Source of the DNA: RUG11867 sp964472425
GTDB taxonomy: Bacteria; Bacillota_I; Bacilli_A; RF39; UBA660
NCBI GenBank assembly: GCA_964472425.1
Contig: CAYYLF010000001.1
Location: forward strand, 17,929-81,928
Reading direction: 5' to 3'
Length of the DNA: 64,000 nucleotides
Shown here: piece after piece, positions 5,237-14,340 of the stretch
How the letters are laid out: each line of letters begins with the position of its first letter
Position numbering within the stretch: the first letter of the stretch is position 1
Translations under genes and position numbers: made by a program
Notes under the pieces: model-generated
The model's database searches: none
Seen by the model: only the letters and a program-made list of their open reading frames with translations
What the model was told of the DNA's origin: nothing

Positions 5237-7858
5237 CTATTCTTCTGTCTCCATTTTTTCATTTTCCACAGTTTCTTGCTCTGTTACTTCATTGGAGTTT
5301 TCCACAGTTGAATTTACTGGCACATTTTCTTCTTGCGCTTCAGTGATTTTTTCCACAACGGAAATCGATGAGACGGTTTGATTGTCTTTGAGATTAATCA
5401 GTCTAACGCCTTGGGCATTTCTACTCAATTGAGATATACTCGTAGAATCGAGTCTTATTACCATTCCAGAATCGGTAATGATTACGATATCCTTGTCATC
5501 ATCTATAATATTAAATGATGCAATTCCTCCGTTCTTTTCCGTTATATTAAGGGCTTTTACTCCTTTGCTTCCACGACGAGTTTCTCTAAATTCACGAACA
5601 AATGTTCGCTTTCCATATCCTTTCTTGGTAACTATCAGAAGATTCGTGTCTATATCACAGACATCGGCACATATACATTCTCCATCAGGCATATTGATTC
5701 CTCGAACTCCTGCGGCTGTTCTTCCCATGATTCTTATCTCTGCTTCGTCGAAGAGAACGGTACGTCCGTTGGTAGAGCCTAGAAGTACTTTGTTTTCTCC
5801 AGTTGTCTTTTTGACTGCTATGAGTTCGTCGTCATCTTTCAAAGTGATACTTATTTTACCCGTTTGTCTGATGTTTTCGAAGTCTTCGATAGCTGTACGT
5901 TTGACTATTCCCTTTTTCGTTGCGAATAGTAAGTATTTAAGTTCTTCCTCTTCTTTGCTTATCTTGATGATAGAGCTAATCGTTTCATCCTTTTCGATAT
6001 GTAAAAGGTTGATAATAGGAAGGCCTTTCGATTGACGGTTAAATTCCGGTATTTCATAGCCCTTTATACGATATACTTTACCTTTGTTTGTAAAGAACAA
6101 GATGTAGTCGTGTGTCGATACATTGACCATCAACTTGACATTGTCTTCTTCGTTCGTACTGATTCCTTTGACTCCTACGCCTCCACGATTTTGGGTTTTA
6201 TATGTGTCCGCGGCGAGTCGTTTGATGTATCCCTTTTCTGTAAGGGTTATCATGCTATTTTCTTCTGGTATCAAAGATTCGTCTTCGATGTATTCGATAG
6301 CCGTCATATCTATCTTCGTACGGCGTTCATCGGCGTATTTGTCTTTGATTTCGGTAAGTTCTTTCTTGATAATATCGTTTACTTTTTGCTCAGAAGCTAG
6401 AATACTCTTGAGTTCTTCGATGAGAGCGAGTAAATTACGCAACTCTTCTTCGATTTTGGCTCTTTCTAAACCGGTCAATCGACGAAGTTTTAACTCGAGA
6501 ATACTATCGGCTTGTATTTCAGAGAATCCGAATCTTTTTATCAACTTTTCTTTGGCTATCGAATCGCTTTCGGCCTCTTTTATTATTTTGATTACTTCGT
6601 CGATGTTGTCGAGAGCGAGTTTGTATCCTTCCAAGATGTGAACGCGTTTTTCAGCTTTATCTAGTTCGAATTTAGTACGGCGAACGATGACTTCTCTTTG
6701 GTGGTCGATATATTTACTGATTATACTCTTGAGACCTAGAGTCTTAGGAACGCCCATGTCGAGCATCAAGAACATAATACTGTAGGTCGTTTGGAAGGCC
6801 GTGTGTTTGTACAGGTTATTGAGTACGACTTGTGGATTAGCATCTCTTTTGAGTGTAATCGTTATTTTTATGCCATTTTTCAAATCCGTGTGGTAGTCAG
6901 AGATACCGTCTATCGTCTTATTATGGACTAATTCTGCTACTTTATTTTTAAGTTCACGCGTATTGATTCCATACGGAACTTCGTCGATGATGATGTAACT
7001 TTTGCCGTGTTTTTCTTCGATGATGGCTTTGCTTCTTATCGTTATGGTTCCGCGCCCCGTCTCGTAGGCTTGCCTGATACCACTGTTTCCGAGTATTATA
7101 GCGCCAGTCGGGAAGTCTGGTCCCTTAATGTATTGCATGAGGCCAAGTGTATCGATGTCGGGATTGTCTATATAGGCTATACAGCCATCTATCACTTCGC
7201 CCAAGTTATGAGGCGGGATGTTAGTGGCCATTCCGACGGCTATTCCGGTCGTACCGTTTACCAATATGTTAGGGAAACGAGATGGAAGAACCGTGGGCTC
7301 TTTTTCAGATCCGTCAAAGTTGTCGTCGAAGTTAACCGTGTTTTTATTGATATCTCTCAGCAGTTCCAACGATATTTTAGATAACCTAGATTCCGTGTAA
7401 CGCATGGCGGCGGCTCCATCACCTTCGATATTACCGAAGTTTCCGTGACCATCGACAAGCATATTTCTGAAACTGAAGTCTTGGGCCATACGGACCATAG
7501 CTTCATAGATAGATGAGTCGCCATGTGGATGGTATTTACCCATGACGTCTCCGACTATACGGGCACTTTTCTTATGCGGCTTATCTGGAGTATAGCCAGA
7601 TTCGTACATCGAATAGAGTATTCTTCGGTGAACAGGCTTCAGACCATCTCGCAAATCCGGTAGAGCACGGGCCGTGATGACACTTAGAGAATATTCGATA
7701 AAGGAGTCTTCGATTTCTTTGACGATATCGTTGTGTTGTAGTTTATCGCGTTCCGGAAAATCGACGACGACTTCTTCTTCAGTAGATTCGACTTCATCGG
7801 TCGATTCGGTCGTTTCCAATTCTATAGTAGATTCTAGTTCTTTGTTTTCTTCTTCCAT
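5237..7858 (-). CDS. gyrA: DNA gyrase subunit A
   Basis: Breakage-reunion subunit of gyrase, 873 residues from the chosen ATG. The open frame extends six codons upstream, but those codons encode the AGGAGG ribosome-binding site, so the start is at MEEENKE. It has an acidic N-terminal extension of about 32 residues before the conserved EIEDSFIEYSLSVI, the catalytic tyrosine in AAMRYTE (Tyr154), the HPHGDSS quinolone-resistance segment with Ser116, and the beta-pinwheel C-terminal domain. The expected GyrA box (Q-R/K-G-G-R/K-G) reads QNRGGVG here. A long acidic Glu-rich tail follows. gyrB ends 10 bases upstream, so the two are co-transcribed. ParC is an alternative, but the gyrB pairing next to oriC argues for GyrA. 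Confidence 0.95.
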   Translation of the reverse strand: MEEENKELESTIELETTESTDEVESTEEEVVVDFPERDKLQHNDIVKEIEDSFIEYSLSVITARALPDLRDGLKPVHRRILYSMYESGYTPDKPHKKSARIVGDVMGKYHPHGDSSIYEAMVRMAQDFSFRNMLVDGHGNFGNIEGDGAAAMRYTESRLSKISLELLRDINKNTVNFDDNFDGSEKEPTVLPSRFPNILVNGTTGIAVGMATNIPPHNLGEVIDGCIAYIDNPDIDTLGLMQYIKGPDFPTGAIILGNSGIRQAYETGRGTITIRSKAIIEEKHGKSYIIIDEVPYGINTRELKNKVAELVHNKTIDGISDYHTDLKNGIKITITLKRDANPQVVLNNLYKHTAFQTTYSIMFLMLDMGVPKTLGLKSIISKYIDHQREVIVRRTKFELDKAEKRVHILEGYKLALDNIDEVIKIIKEAESDSIAKEKLIKRFGFSEIQADSILELKLRRLTGLERAKIEEELRNLLALIEELKSILASEQKVNDIIKKELTEIKDKYADERRTKIDMTAIEYIEDESLIPEENSMITLTEKGYIKRLAADTYKTQNRGGVGVKGISTNEEDNVKLMVNVSTHDYILFFTNKGKVYRIKGYEIPEFNRQSKGLPIINLLHIEKDETISSIIKISKEEEELKYLLFATKKGIVKRTAIEDFENIRQTGKISITLKDDDELIAVKKTTGENKVLLGSTNGRTVLFDEAEIRIMGRTAAGVRGINMPDGECICADVCDIDTNLLIVTKKGYGKRTFVREFRETRRGSKGVKALNITEKNGGIASFNIIDDDKDIVIITDSGMVIRLDSTSISQLSRNAQGVRLINLKDNQTVSSISVVEKITEAQEENVPVNSTVENSNEVTEQETVENEKMETEE

Positions 7859-7868
7859 TTTAAACCTC

Positions 7869-9800
7869 CTATACATCTAGTCTATCTTGAGCATATGGTG
7901 CTCTTTCTTCGATGAATTTGCGCCGAGGCTCGACTTCTTCACCCATGAGTTTAGAGAAAGCGGCATCGGCACTCATCAAATCATCGACCGTGATTTTTCT
8001 CAAGATACGCGTGTTGATGTTCATAGTCGTCTCATCGAGTTCTTCTGGGTCCATCTCACCGAGACCTTTCATGCGCGTTATTTCCATTTTGACATTGGCA
8101 GGAAGACTTCTCACGTAGAGGTCTTTTTCGTCGTCAGTCAAAACGTATTTTATCGTCTTACCATGCTTGATGCAGTAAAGTGGCGGTTGGGCTGAATAGA
8201 CGTGGCCTGCTTCTACTATCGGTCTAAAGAAACGATAGAAGAGGGTCAATAGAAGCACTCTAATGTGAGCTCCGTCGACATCGGCATCGGTCATGATGAT
8301 GATTTTATCGTAGCGAAGTTTGTTCAAATCGAATTCCTCACCGATTCCCGTACCGAAAGCCGTGATGATGGTCCTTATCTCTTCGTTCGAAAGTGCTCGG
8401 TCCAAGCGGGCTTTTTCGACGTTTAGTATTTTACCACGCAGTGGCAAGATAGCCTGAGTCATGCTGTTGCGACCTTTGAGGGCTGAGCCTCCTGCCGAAT
8501 CTCCCTCGACTAGGAAGATTTCGCATAGACTAGGGTCTTTTTCTTTGCAATCTTGCAATTTCCCGCCAAAAGGTACGACGTCGAGGTCACTCTTTCGATG
8601 GGCTATTTCGCGCGCTTTTTTAGCTGCGATGCGGGCGCGAGCCGCCGTCAAACATTTGTCGATTATCTCTTTGGCATCGGTCGGATTTTCCATCAAGTAT
8701 CTTTCGAAACCTTTAGAGAAAACGTCGTCTGCGATTTTACGAACTTCGGCGTTTCCTAGTTTGGTCTTCGTTTGACCTTCGAATTGAGGGTCCGGATGCT
8801 TACAAGAGATTATCATCGTAAGTCCTTCGCGCACGTCGTCGCCGCTCAACGGATCGTCTCCGTCTTTGAGAGCTTTAGAGTTCTTGGCGTAGTTGTTTAT
8901 TATTCTCGTCAAGGCTCTTTTGACTCCATCTTCGTGAGTTCCACCTTCGTACGTCTTGATGTTATTCGTATAAGAATAAATCGAAGGACTATATGAACTG
9001 TTGTATTGCATGGCTATTTCGACGGCTATTCCATCTTCTTCACCTTCGAAGTAGACGATGTCTTCGTGAATTGGAGTCTTCGTCTTGTTCAGCAATTGAA
9101 CGTACTCGATTATTCCTCCGTTGTAGAGGAATTCTTCCTTTTTGAGTTCGGCACCTCTCGTGTCTGAAAGAATGATACGAAGTCCTTTATTGAGGAAGGC
9201 TAGCTCTTGTAATCTATCTTTCAAGATATCGTATTTGTATTCAGTAGTCTCCGTAAAGATGGTCGCATCAGGCTTGAATTTGACCGTAGTTCCTGTTCTG
9301 TTTTCGTCACAATCGTCGATTATCTTCATCGGTTCGACCGGTTTTCCACCGTGTTCGAATCTCTGATAGTGAACTTTTCCTTTCTGATAAACGTACACTT
9401 CGAGCCAGTCGGATAGGGCATTGACGACACTTGCTCCGACTCCGTGTAGACCACCCGAGACTTTGTATCCGCCTCCGCCGAATTTTCCGCCGGCGTGGAG
9501 GACAGTGAATATCGTCTCGATAGTAGATAATCCGGTTTTTGCGTTCATACCGGTCGGCATTCCGCGACCGTCATCTTTGACCGTAATGCTGTTGTCTTTC
9601 TCGATTATGACTTCGATGTCGTCACAATATCCGGCCAAGGCTTCATCGACCGAGTTGTCGACGATTTCCCACACCAGATGGTGCAATCCTCTTTCGCTCG
9701 TCGTACCGATGTACATTCCTGGACGTTTGCGGACGGCTTCGAGACCTTCTAATACCTGAATATCACTATCCGAATATTCTTCTTTCGCATTGTTATTCAT
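7869..9800 (-). CDS. gyrB: DNA gyrase subunit B
   Basis: ATPase subunit of gyrase, 643 residues. It shows the GHKL ATP-binding motifs EIVDNSVDEALAGYCD, DDGRGMPTG and GGLHGVGASVVNALS, the Toprim EGDSAGGSA, and the Toprim metal site DADVDGAHIR. The C-terminal signature KGLGEMDPEEL and the ending with MSADAAFSKLMGEEVEPRR match GyrB of the short Gram-positive type. The start overlaps the end of recF by eight bases, as is common in Bacilli. No clear strong ribosome-binding site precedes it, which suggests coupling to recF translation. Confidence 0.97.
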   Translation of the reverse strand: MNNNAKEEYSDSDIQVLEGLEAVRKRPGMYIGTTSERGLHHLVWEIVDNSVDEALAGYCDDIEVIIEKDNSITVKDDGRGMPTGMNAKTGLSTIETIFTVLHAGGKFGGGGYKVSGGLHGVGASVVNALSDWLEVYVYQKGKVHYQRFEHGGKPVEPMKIIDDCDENRTGTTVKFKPDATIFTETTEYKYDILKDRLQELAFLNKGLRIILSDTRGAELKKEEFLYNGGIIEYVQLLNKTKTPIHEDIVYFEGEEDGIAVEIAMQYNSSYSPSIYSYTNNIKTYEGGTHEDGVKRALTRIINNYAKNSKALKDGDDPLSGDDVREGLTMIISCKHPDPQFEGQTKTKLGNAEVRKIADDVFSKGFERYLMENPTDAKEIIDKCLTAARARIAAKKAREIAHRKSDLDVVPFGGKLQDCKEKDPSLCEIFLVEGDSAGGSALKGRNSMTQAILPLRGKILNVEKARLDRALSNEEIRTIITAFGTGIGEEFDLNKLRYDKIIIMTDADVDGAHIRVLLLTLFYRFFRPIVEAGHVYSAQPPLYCIKHGKTIKYVLTDDEKDLYVRSLPANVKMEITRMKGLGEMDPEELDETTMNINTRILRKITVDDLMSADAAFSKLMGEEVEPRRKFIEERAPYAQDRLDV

Positions 9801-10890
9801 ATTCTTTTTTCACCACTTTCTCTTTTGCAATATTAAACACTGTGCAATTATTCAAAATTTTGGTGTTAATATTCTTCAAATCTGTCGTCGTAATAAATAT
9901 TTGTAAATTTTTATTCAGCTTTTTAAGGATGTTATTTATCTTTTTGGCGTCTAATTCGCTAAATAAGTCGTCCAATATCAAAATAGGGTAAATACCTTTC
10001 TCTTTGATAAAAAGCTCGATTTCGGCGAGTTTAAAGCACACTATGGCGTTCTTTTGCTCTCCTTCCGAACCGTAATCTTTGAGATTGTGTCCGCGAAGAG
10101 AAAAGACGAAGTCGTCATGATGGATTCCTAGACTGGTTTTGCCGAGGATTATGTCTTTGTCAAGGTACGCTTTGTACCGTTTCATAAGCTCGTCGGCAGT
10201 CTTGTTTTTGTAGGTACTCACATACGAGACTTTGAGTCCGCGTTTGCGGGTGATGTCGAAGTTGATTTTGTCGTAGTAGTTTTCGATACTCGCGATAAAC
10301 TTTTGACGATAGTCTGCAATTTTGAGGCCGAGGTCAATCATTTGCTCAGTTAAAATCCAGAGATAATCTGGACTCGCGAGTTTATTGACATACATCAGCT
10401 TTAAAAAGGCATTTCGTTGTTTTAAGATGCGATTATATTCGTTCAACAAATGAAGATAGCCGTTTTCTAACTGGGATATTTCGATGTTCACCATGTTGCG
10501 CCTCGAACTCGGCGAATCTTTGATGACGTTCGTATCCTCGGGTGTAAACAGCACGACATTTATTTTGGAAATATAATTCGACAATTTGGCAATTTTGTTG
10601 TCGTCGATTTTGACGATTTTTCCAGTTTCCGAAAGGTTAATTTTGTACTTATGATTTATCTTATCGCGGACTGTTCCTTCGATGCTCATATCTTTTTTTC
10701 CATTCTTGATAAGAACTTTGTCTAACGAGCCGCGAAAAGACTTGGTTATCGCCAAAACATAGATGGCTTCGACGATGTTGGTCTTTCCCGAACCGTTTTC
10801 TCCTATTATGATATTTTGCTTTTTCGAGAATTCCAAAGATAAGGTTTCATAATTTCTAAAATTGTAAAGTTTCAAATTGCTGATTTTCAT
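9793..10890 (-). CDS. recF: DNA replication and repair protein RecF
   Basis: SMC-like ATPase that acts with RecO and RecR at gapped DNA. The 365-residue protein has Walker A GENGSGKT (30-37), the ABC signature segment SEGEQKNAIVCFKLAE and Walker B ILILDDLFSELD. A GTG three codons upstream overlaps the AAGGTGG ribosome-binding site, so the ATG at MKISNLKL is preferred. It lies between the comK-like gene and gyrB in the normal origin order. It has its own promoter in the gap upstream. Confidence 0.96.
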   Translation of the reverse strand: MKISNLKLYNFRNYETLSLEFSKKQNIIIGENGSGKTNIVEAIYVLAITKSFRGSLDKVLIKNGKKDMSIEGTVRDKINHKYKINLSETGKIVKIDDNKIAKLSNYISKINVVLFTPEDTNVIKDSPSSRRNMVNIEISQLENGYLHLLNEYNRILKQRNAFLKLMYVNKLASPDYLWILTEQMIDLGLKIADYRQKFIASIENYYDKINFDITRKRGLKVSYVSTYKNKTADELMKRYKAYLDKDIILGKTSLGIHHDDFVFSLRGHNLKDYGSEGEQKNAIVCFKLAEIELFIKEKGIYPILILDDLFSELDAKKINNILKKLNKNLQIFITTTDLKNINTKILNNCTVFNIAKEKVVKKEYE

Positions 10891-10923
10891 AATTGCCACC
10901 TTAATACTCCGAATAATAAATTT

Positions 10924-10953
10924 ACTAGGTATGGACGTACTCCTGTACCTAGT
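10924..10953. promoter_or_regulatory. Inverted repeat at the recF transcription start
   Basis: ACTAGGTA and TACCTAGT (8-bp perfect arms) enclose 14 bases. The arm nearest the promoter coincides with the predicted +1 of the recF transcript (about 10951). It could be an operator or a 5'-UTR hairpin. Confidence 0.6.
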
Positions 10954-10957
10954 AATA

Positions 10958-10986
10958 ATTATACCATATTATGGGGCTGTTTTAAA
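10958..10986 (-). promoter_or_regulatory. Promoter of recF-gyrB-gyrA
   Basis: Minus strand: -10 TATAAT (10958-10963), 17-base spacer, -35 TTTAAA (10981-10986, weak). Confidence 0.6.
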
Positions 10987-11007
10987 TGTTTTTTGGCCTT
11001 TTGAGCA

Positions 11008-11469
11008 TCATTTTTTTCTTTTGGGAGCTTTTCGTTTGCGTATGACTGCTTCGAGCCTCGTCGCTCGCAAAACTTGGTTGTCGATTATCTTGTGAGAAAC
11101 GGCAACTTGCAGCTGAAGATTGTTTTGAAATCTAATCAAACTGTCGTTGGCATAGGGCTGATACGAGACGATGTTTTTGAGCGATAACCAGGTACAATCA
11201 TTTTGGCGGGGACTCGCCGTGGGGAAGAATATCAAGCTATGGGAGTCTTCTATTAATATGGGAGCTTTGTGAGTCACTCCTATCATTTCGAGGGTACCTT
11301 TTTTGCGACCGGCATAAGAACTTCCAAAGTATTCACAGTTATCGGCAATAATTCTGTTCGCGTTTTTACTTACGATGAAGACAGCACCGCTTTCGTAAAT
11401 TTTGGCTTTTCGTTTGCTCAGTGGGATGATAGCTAGTGTGTCGTCGTTTATCAAATAGTTTTCTTTCAT
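11008..11469 (-). CDS. comK: ComK-family transcription factor homologue
   Basis: A 153-residue protein with the hallmark of the ComK family: YFGSSYAGRKKGT (47-59) followed by a HKAPILIE segment and the IFFPTASP, CTWLSL stretch (80-97). These align with the B. subtilis ComK segments FFGSSYAGRKAGT, SHKPPIMV and FLFPT. ComK binds AT-rich K-boxes and switches on competence genes. This copy is shorter at the C-terminus and very basic there (RKRKAPKRKK). It sits between dnaN and recF, where Bacillus carries the S4-domain gene yaaA. Start chosen at the ATG eight bases after AGGAGG. Family call is strong; a competence role is inferred. Confidence 0.82.
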   Translation of the reverse strand: MKENYLINDDTLAIIPLSKRKAKIYESGAVFIVSKNANRIIADNCEYFGSSYAGRKKGTLEMIGVTHKAPILIEDSHSLIFFPTASPRQNDCTWLSLKNIVSYQPYANDSLIRFQNNLQLQVAVSHKIIDNQVLRATRLEAVIRKRKAPKRKK

Positions 11470-11560
11470 CTTTTTCACCTCCTCGGGTGTCTCTTATACA
11501 CCAAAGGACTGTCGAAATTTGCCACAATTTGTCAGAAGAGGCCAATTTTTTTCAAAAGAT

Positions 11561-11584
11561 GTGGAAAAATGACTATTTTTCCAC
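11561..11584. promoter_or_regulatory. 10-bp inverted repeat upstream of comK-like gene
   Basis: GTGGAAAAAT and ATTTTTCCAC are separated by four bases, about 90 bases upstream of the comK-like start. Each arm resembles a DnaA box variant; the A5/T5 content also recalls an AT-box, though the spacing is not the canonical ComK AAAA-N5-TTTT. Confidence 0.55.
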
Positions 11585-11629
11585 TTTGTCGTTTTGAAAA
11601 TATGCAATTTTGTCAAGTTTCGAATATTC

Positions 11630-11657
11630 AAAAAAGACACTTTTCAAAAATGTCTTT
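11630..11657 (-). terminator. Terminator after dnaN
   Basis: On the minus strand AAAGACA and TGTCTTT form a stem followed by T residues. The left arm overlaps the dnaN stop codon. Confidence 0.7.
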
Positions 11658-12774
11658 AGTAGGTCTTTATAGGTAGAATCAGTTGAACTAAAGTTTCGTC
11701 CTTGGCCGACTTGATGACTATCGGTTTGATTTCGCTGTTTAGGAGGACGACAAGTTCGGTATCGTCTATCGTCTTTAGAGCATCCATCATGTATTTGGCA
11801 CTGAAGGAAATGGCGACGTTGGCTCCTTCGTTTTTCTCGATGGTAATCGTCTCTTCCGTTCTTCCAATTTCCGAAGAGAAAGAGGTAATGTAGAGTTCAT
11901 TGTCGTGAGTCTCCATCTTGACGATGTTTTGTTCTTTTCCTTGAGTGAGGAGAGATGCACGATCGATAGCACTCATGAAGTCGACGTAGTTTGTACTCAA
12001 TATAATCTCGAAATTGTCCGGAATCAAGTTGTTCGTGTTGGGATAAGAACCGGAAAGGAGATTGGATTGGAAGGTGATATTCTTATATATAAAGAGAATC
12101 TTATTCGTGAAGATGTGCATTTCGACCGGTTCATCATCGTTGATTATCTTATCCAATTCGTTGATGTTGCCACCCGGAATGGTGATGTTTATCTCTTCTT
12201 TGATGAATTCGTCGAGGGTTATCGTCTTTTTGGCGAGACGGTAAGAGTCCGTCGCGGTCACTTCCATGATGTTTCCTTGCAATTTGAAGTTGAGACCGGT
12301 TAGAAGAGGTCTAGATTCTTGGTTACTTATCGCAAATACGGTTTGTTTTATAATAGTTTTGAAGAGTCCTCCCTTAATTTTGATAGGGTCTTTCTGATAG
12401 TCTATCTTTATCTGTGGATAATCCTCGACTTTTAAACAGTTCAAACTGAACTGACTGGTCTTGGCTGTGATGACGACTTTGAGTCCGTCGACTACTTCGA
12501 TGTCGACCGTGTCGTCTGGGAGTTTTCTTATTATATCGTTTATATATTTACTTTGAATGACTATGCTTCCCTCGACATCCACGCGTTTGATATTTTCTCT
12601 TTTGATGAACGATTTGATGGTGAGGTCTGTATCACTCGCGGTCAAGTATAGTCCTTCCATATTTAGTTCCATCTTTATACCGTTTAAAACCGGTATGACA
12701 TTTTTTATGGAAATGGCTTTCGTTACATTGTTCAAGTTTTCTAAGAGTATGTTTTTTTCGATTGTGAATTTCAT
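11656..12774 (-). CDS. dnaN: DNA polymerase III beta sliding clamp
   Basis: Ring-shaped processivity clamp, 372 residues from the ATG at MKFTIEKN. The longer open frame upstream would place the GAAGGA ribosome-binding site inside the coding region. The three-fold repeated clamp domains are recognisable by SRPLLTGLNFKLQG, ATDSYRLAKK and the C-terminal VVLLNSEIKPIVIKS and LPIKTY end, which forms the hydrophobic pocket for clamp-binding peptides. It follows dnaA in the standard order, separated by 141 bases with several DnaA boxes. Confidence 0.97.
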   Translation of the reverse strand: MKFTIEKNILLENLNNVTKAISIKNVIPVLNGIKMELNMEGLYLTASDTDLTIKSFIKRENIKRVDVEGSIVIQSKYINDIIRKLPDDTVDIEVVDGLKVVITAKTSQFSLNCLKVEDYPQIKIDYQKDPIKIKGGLFKTIIKQTVFAISNQESRPLLTGLNFKLQGNIMEVTATDSYRLAKKTITLDEFIKEEINITIPGGNINELDKIINDDEPVEMHIFTNKILFIYKNITFQSNLLSGSYPNTNNLIPDNFEIILSTNYVDFMSAIDRASLLTQGKEQNIVKMETHDNELYITSFSSEIGRTEETITIEKNEGANVAISFSAKYMMDALKTIDDTELVVLLNSEIKPIVIKSAKDETLVQLILPIKTY

Positions 12775-12822
12775 TTTTTTTCCTTCTTTCTTATTTAATA
12801 TTATATTATTATTCATATATTC

Positions 12823-12913
12823 TGTGGAATTTGTGGAAAAGTGCTTTTTTATCCACGGACAAGTGGGTTTGAGTCCTGTCGAAATGTTGTGGAAAAGTAA
12901 ACACTTATCGACA
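12823..12913. promoter_or_regulatory. DnaA-box cluster between dnaA and dnaN
   Basis: Contains TGTGGAATT (12823), TGTGGAAAA (12832), TTATCCACG (12849), TGTGGAAAA (12888) and TTATCGACA (12905). With the cluster upstream of dnaA it makes a bipartite origin as in Bacillus, or acts in dnaA/dnaN autoregulation. Confidence 0.75.
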
Positions 12914-12915
12914 GT

Positions 12916-14331
12916 TTACCCAATGTTATTTTTTATCTCTCGGATTATTTCTTTGAGTTGATTGTTGACCTTGAGGTCGGCTTCTATTTTATCACAAGCG
13001 TACATGATAGTCGAGTGGTCACGGTTTCCGAATTCGAGTCCTATCTTGGGGAACGATTCGTCCGTGTAGTTTCTACAAAGATAGATAGCTATTTGCCGCG
13101 GGTAATTGATATTTGCCGTTCGCTTTTTGCTCTTCAAATCTTCGACAGTTATTTTGTAGTAGTCGGCGACCGCTTTTTGAATTTTGGCTATATTCGAATC
13201 CATATAAACCGAACTTTTGAGGTAATCTCGTAAGGCTTCGTTCGCGAACTCGAGGTCGATTTTGTGCGGGCCCATCATGGCCGCATAGGCGTAGAGTCTC
13301 GTTATCGCGCCTTCGATATGTCGTACGTCGTTTTCACTGTTGTTGGCGATGTATTCGACGACTTCCTCTTCGACGAGGTTGGCGACCGCATGGCCAGCCA
13401 TCTTGTTGCGAACTATCCGCTTTTTGAGGTCGATGTCCGGAGGATAGATGTTGACGGTCAGTCCCCAGCTGAATCTCGTAATGAGCCTTTCTTCTAGGAG
13501 CTTTAAATCGTCGGGACTGCGGTCCGAACTGATAATAATTTGTTTGTTCATATCATATAATGTATTGAAGGTATGAAAGAATTCTTGTTGAGTCTTCTCG
13601 GCCTTCTCGAGAAATTGGATATCATCTATCATGAGGACGTCGATGCCTCTATATTTTTCTTTGAACATTTGAATGCTCTTCGAATCTCTATTCATATTGA
13701 TGGTCGTGAATTCCGATTTGAATGTCTCGCTCGTCACATAGAGAACGCGTTTGTTCGAATGAGCTGTGATATAGTTTCCTATCGCATGCATCAGGTGAGT
13801 TTTTCCTAATCCACTCTTGCCGTGAATGAAAAACGGATTGAAAAGCTTGCCTGGCTGCTCGGCCACATGGCGCGCGCCTTCGAAAGCGAGTCTGTTGGAA
13901 TTTTCTCCGACTATGAAGTTTTCGAAAGTGTATTTTCCCGAAAGATTCGACTCGAAAGGTTGTGTATAAGTGTGTGTGTTTTGCACAGGTGGTGCGGCTT
14001 GCCTAGTAGATGGAGGTTCATTGGTGGGTGGCGTCTCGTCTTTGGCCGTGGCCAATTCTTCTTCCAAAATAAATTCGATATTACAATTTTTGCCGAGAAT
14101 CGATTCCATCAATTCTTCGATGGTGTCGAGGTAACGCTTTATGAGGGAGTCTTTTATATATTGGGAACTGGTCATAATCGTGATAACTTTGATAGATTTG
14201 TTGTTTTGAACTGCATCGTCGATTTTGTAAATTTCGCAATGTTTGAACCACGAGTTTATCGATACGACAGAGACTCTTTTCTCAAGCAATCCAAGAAAAT
14301 TTTTCCAAATCAAACTGTTCTCTTCATTCAT
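12916..14331 (-). CDS. dnaA: Chromosomal replication initiator DnaA
   Basis: Origin-binding AAA+ initiator, 471 residues. It has domain I (1-85) with the W-x6-L pattern, a Pro-rich variable linker (95-125), Walker A GKSGLGKT (171-178), Walker B VLMIDDIQFL, and a domain IV ending with the DnaA-box recognition signature (SFPKIGLEFGNRDHSTIMYA). A GTG three codons earlier is open; the ATG at MNEENSL aligns better with other DnaA N-termini. A plausible promoter lies directly upstream, and DnaA boxes flank the gene on both sides. Confidence 0.98.
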   Translation of the reverse strand: MNEENSLIWKNFLGLLEKRVSVVSINSWFKHCEIYKIDDAVQNNKSIKVITIMTSSQYIKDSLIKRYLDTIEELMESILGKNCNIEFILEEELATAKDETPPTNEPPSTRQAAPPVQNTHTYTQPFESNLSGKYTFENFIVGENSNRLAFEGARHVAEQPGKLFNPFFIHGKSGLGKTHLMHAIGNYITAHSNKRVLYVTSETFKSEFTTINMNRDSKSIQMFKEKYRGIDVLMIDDIQFLEKAEKTQQEFFHTFNTLYDMNKQIIISSDRSPDDLKLLEERLITRFSWGLTVNIYPPDIDLKKRIVRNKMAGHAVANLVEEEVVEYIANNSENDVRHIEGAITRLYAYAAMMGPHKIDLEFANEALRDYLKSSVYMDSNIAKIQKAVADYYKITVEDLKSKKRTANINYPRQIAIYLCRNYTDESFPKIGLEFGNRDHSTIMYACDKIEADLKVNNQLKEIIREIKNNIG

Positions 14332-14340
14332 GAACCTCAC

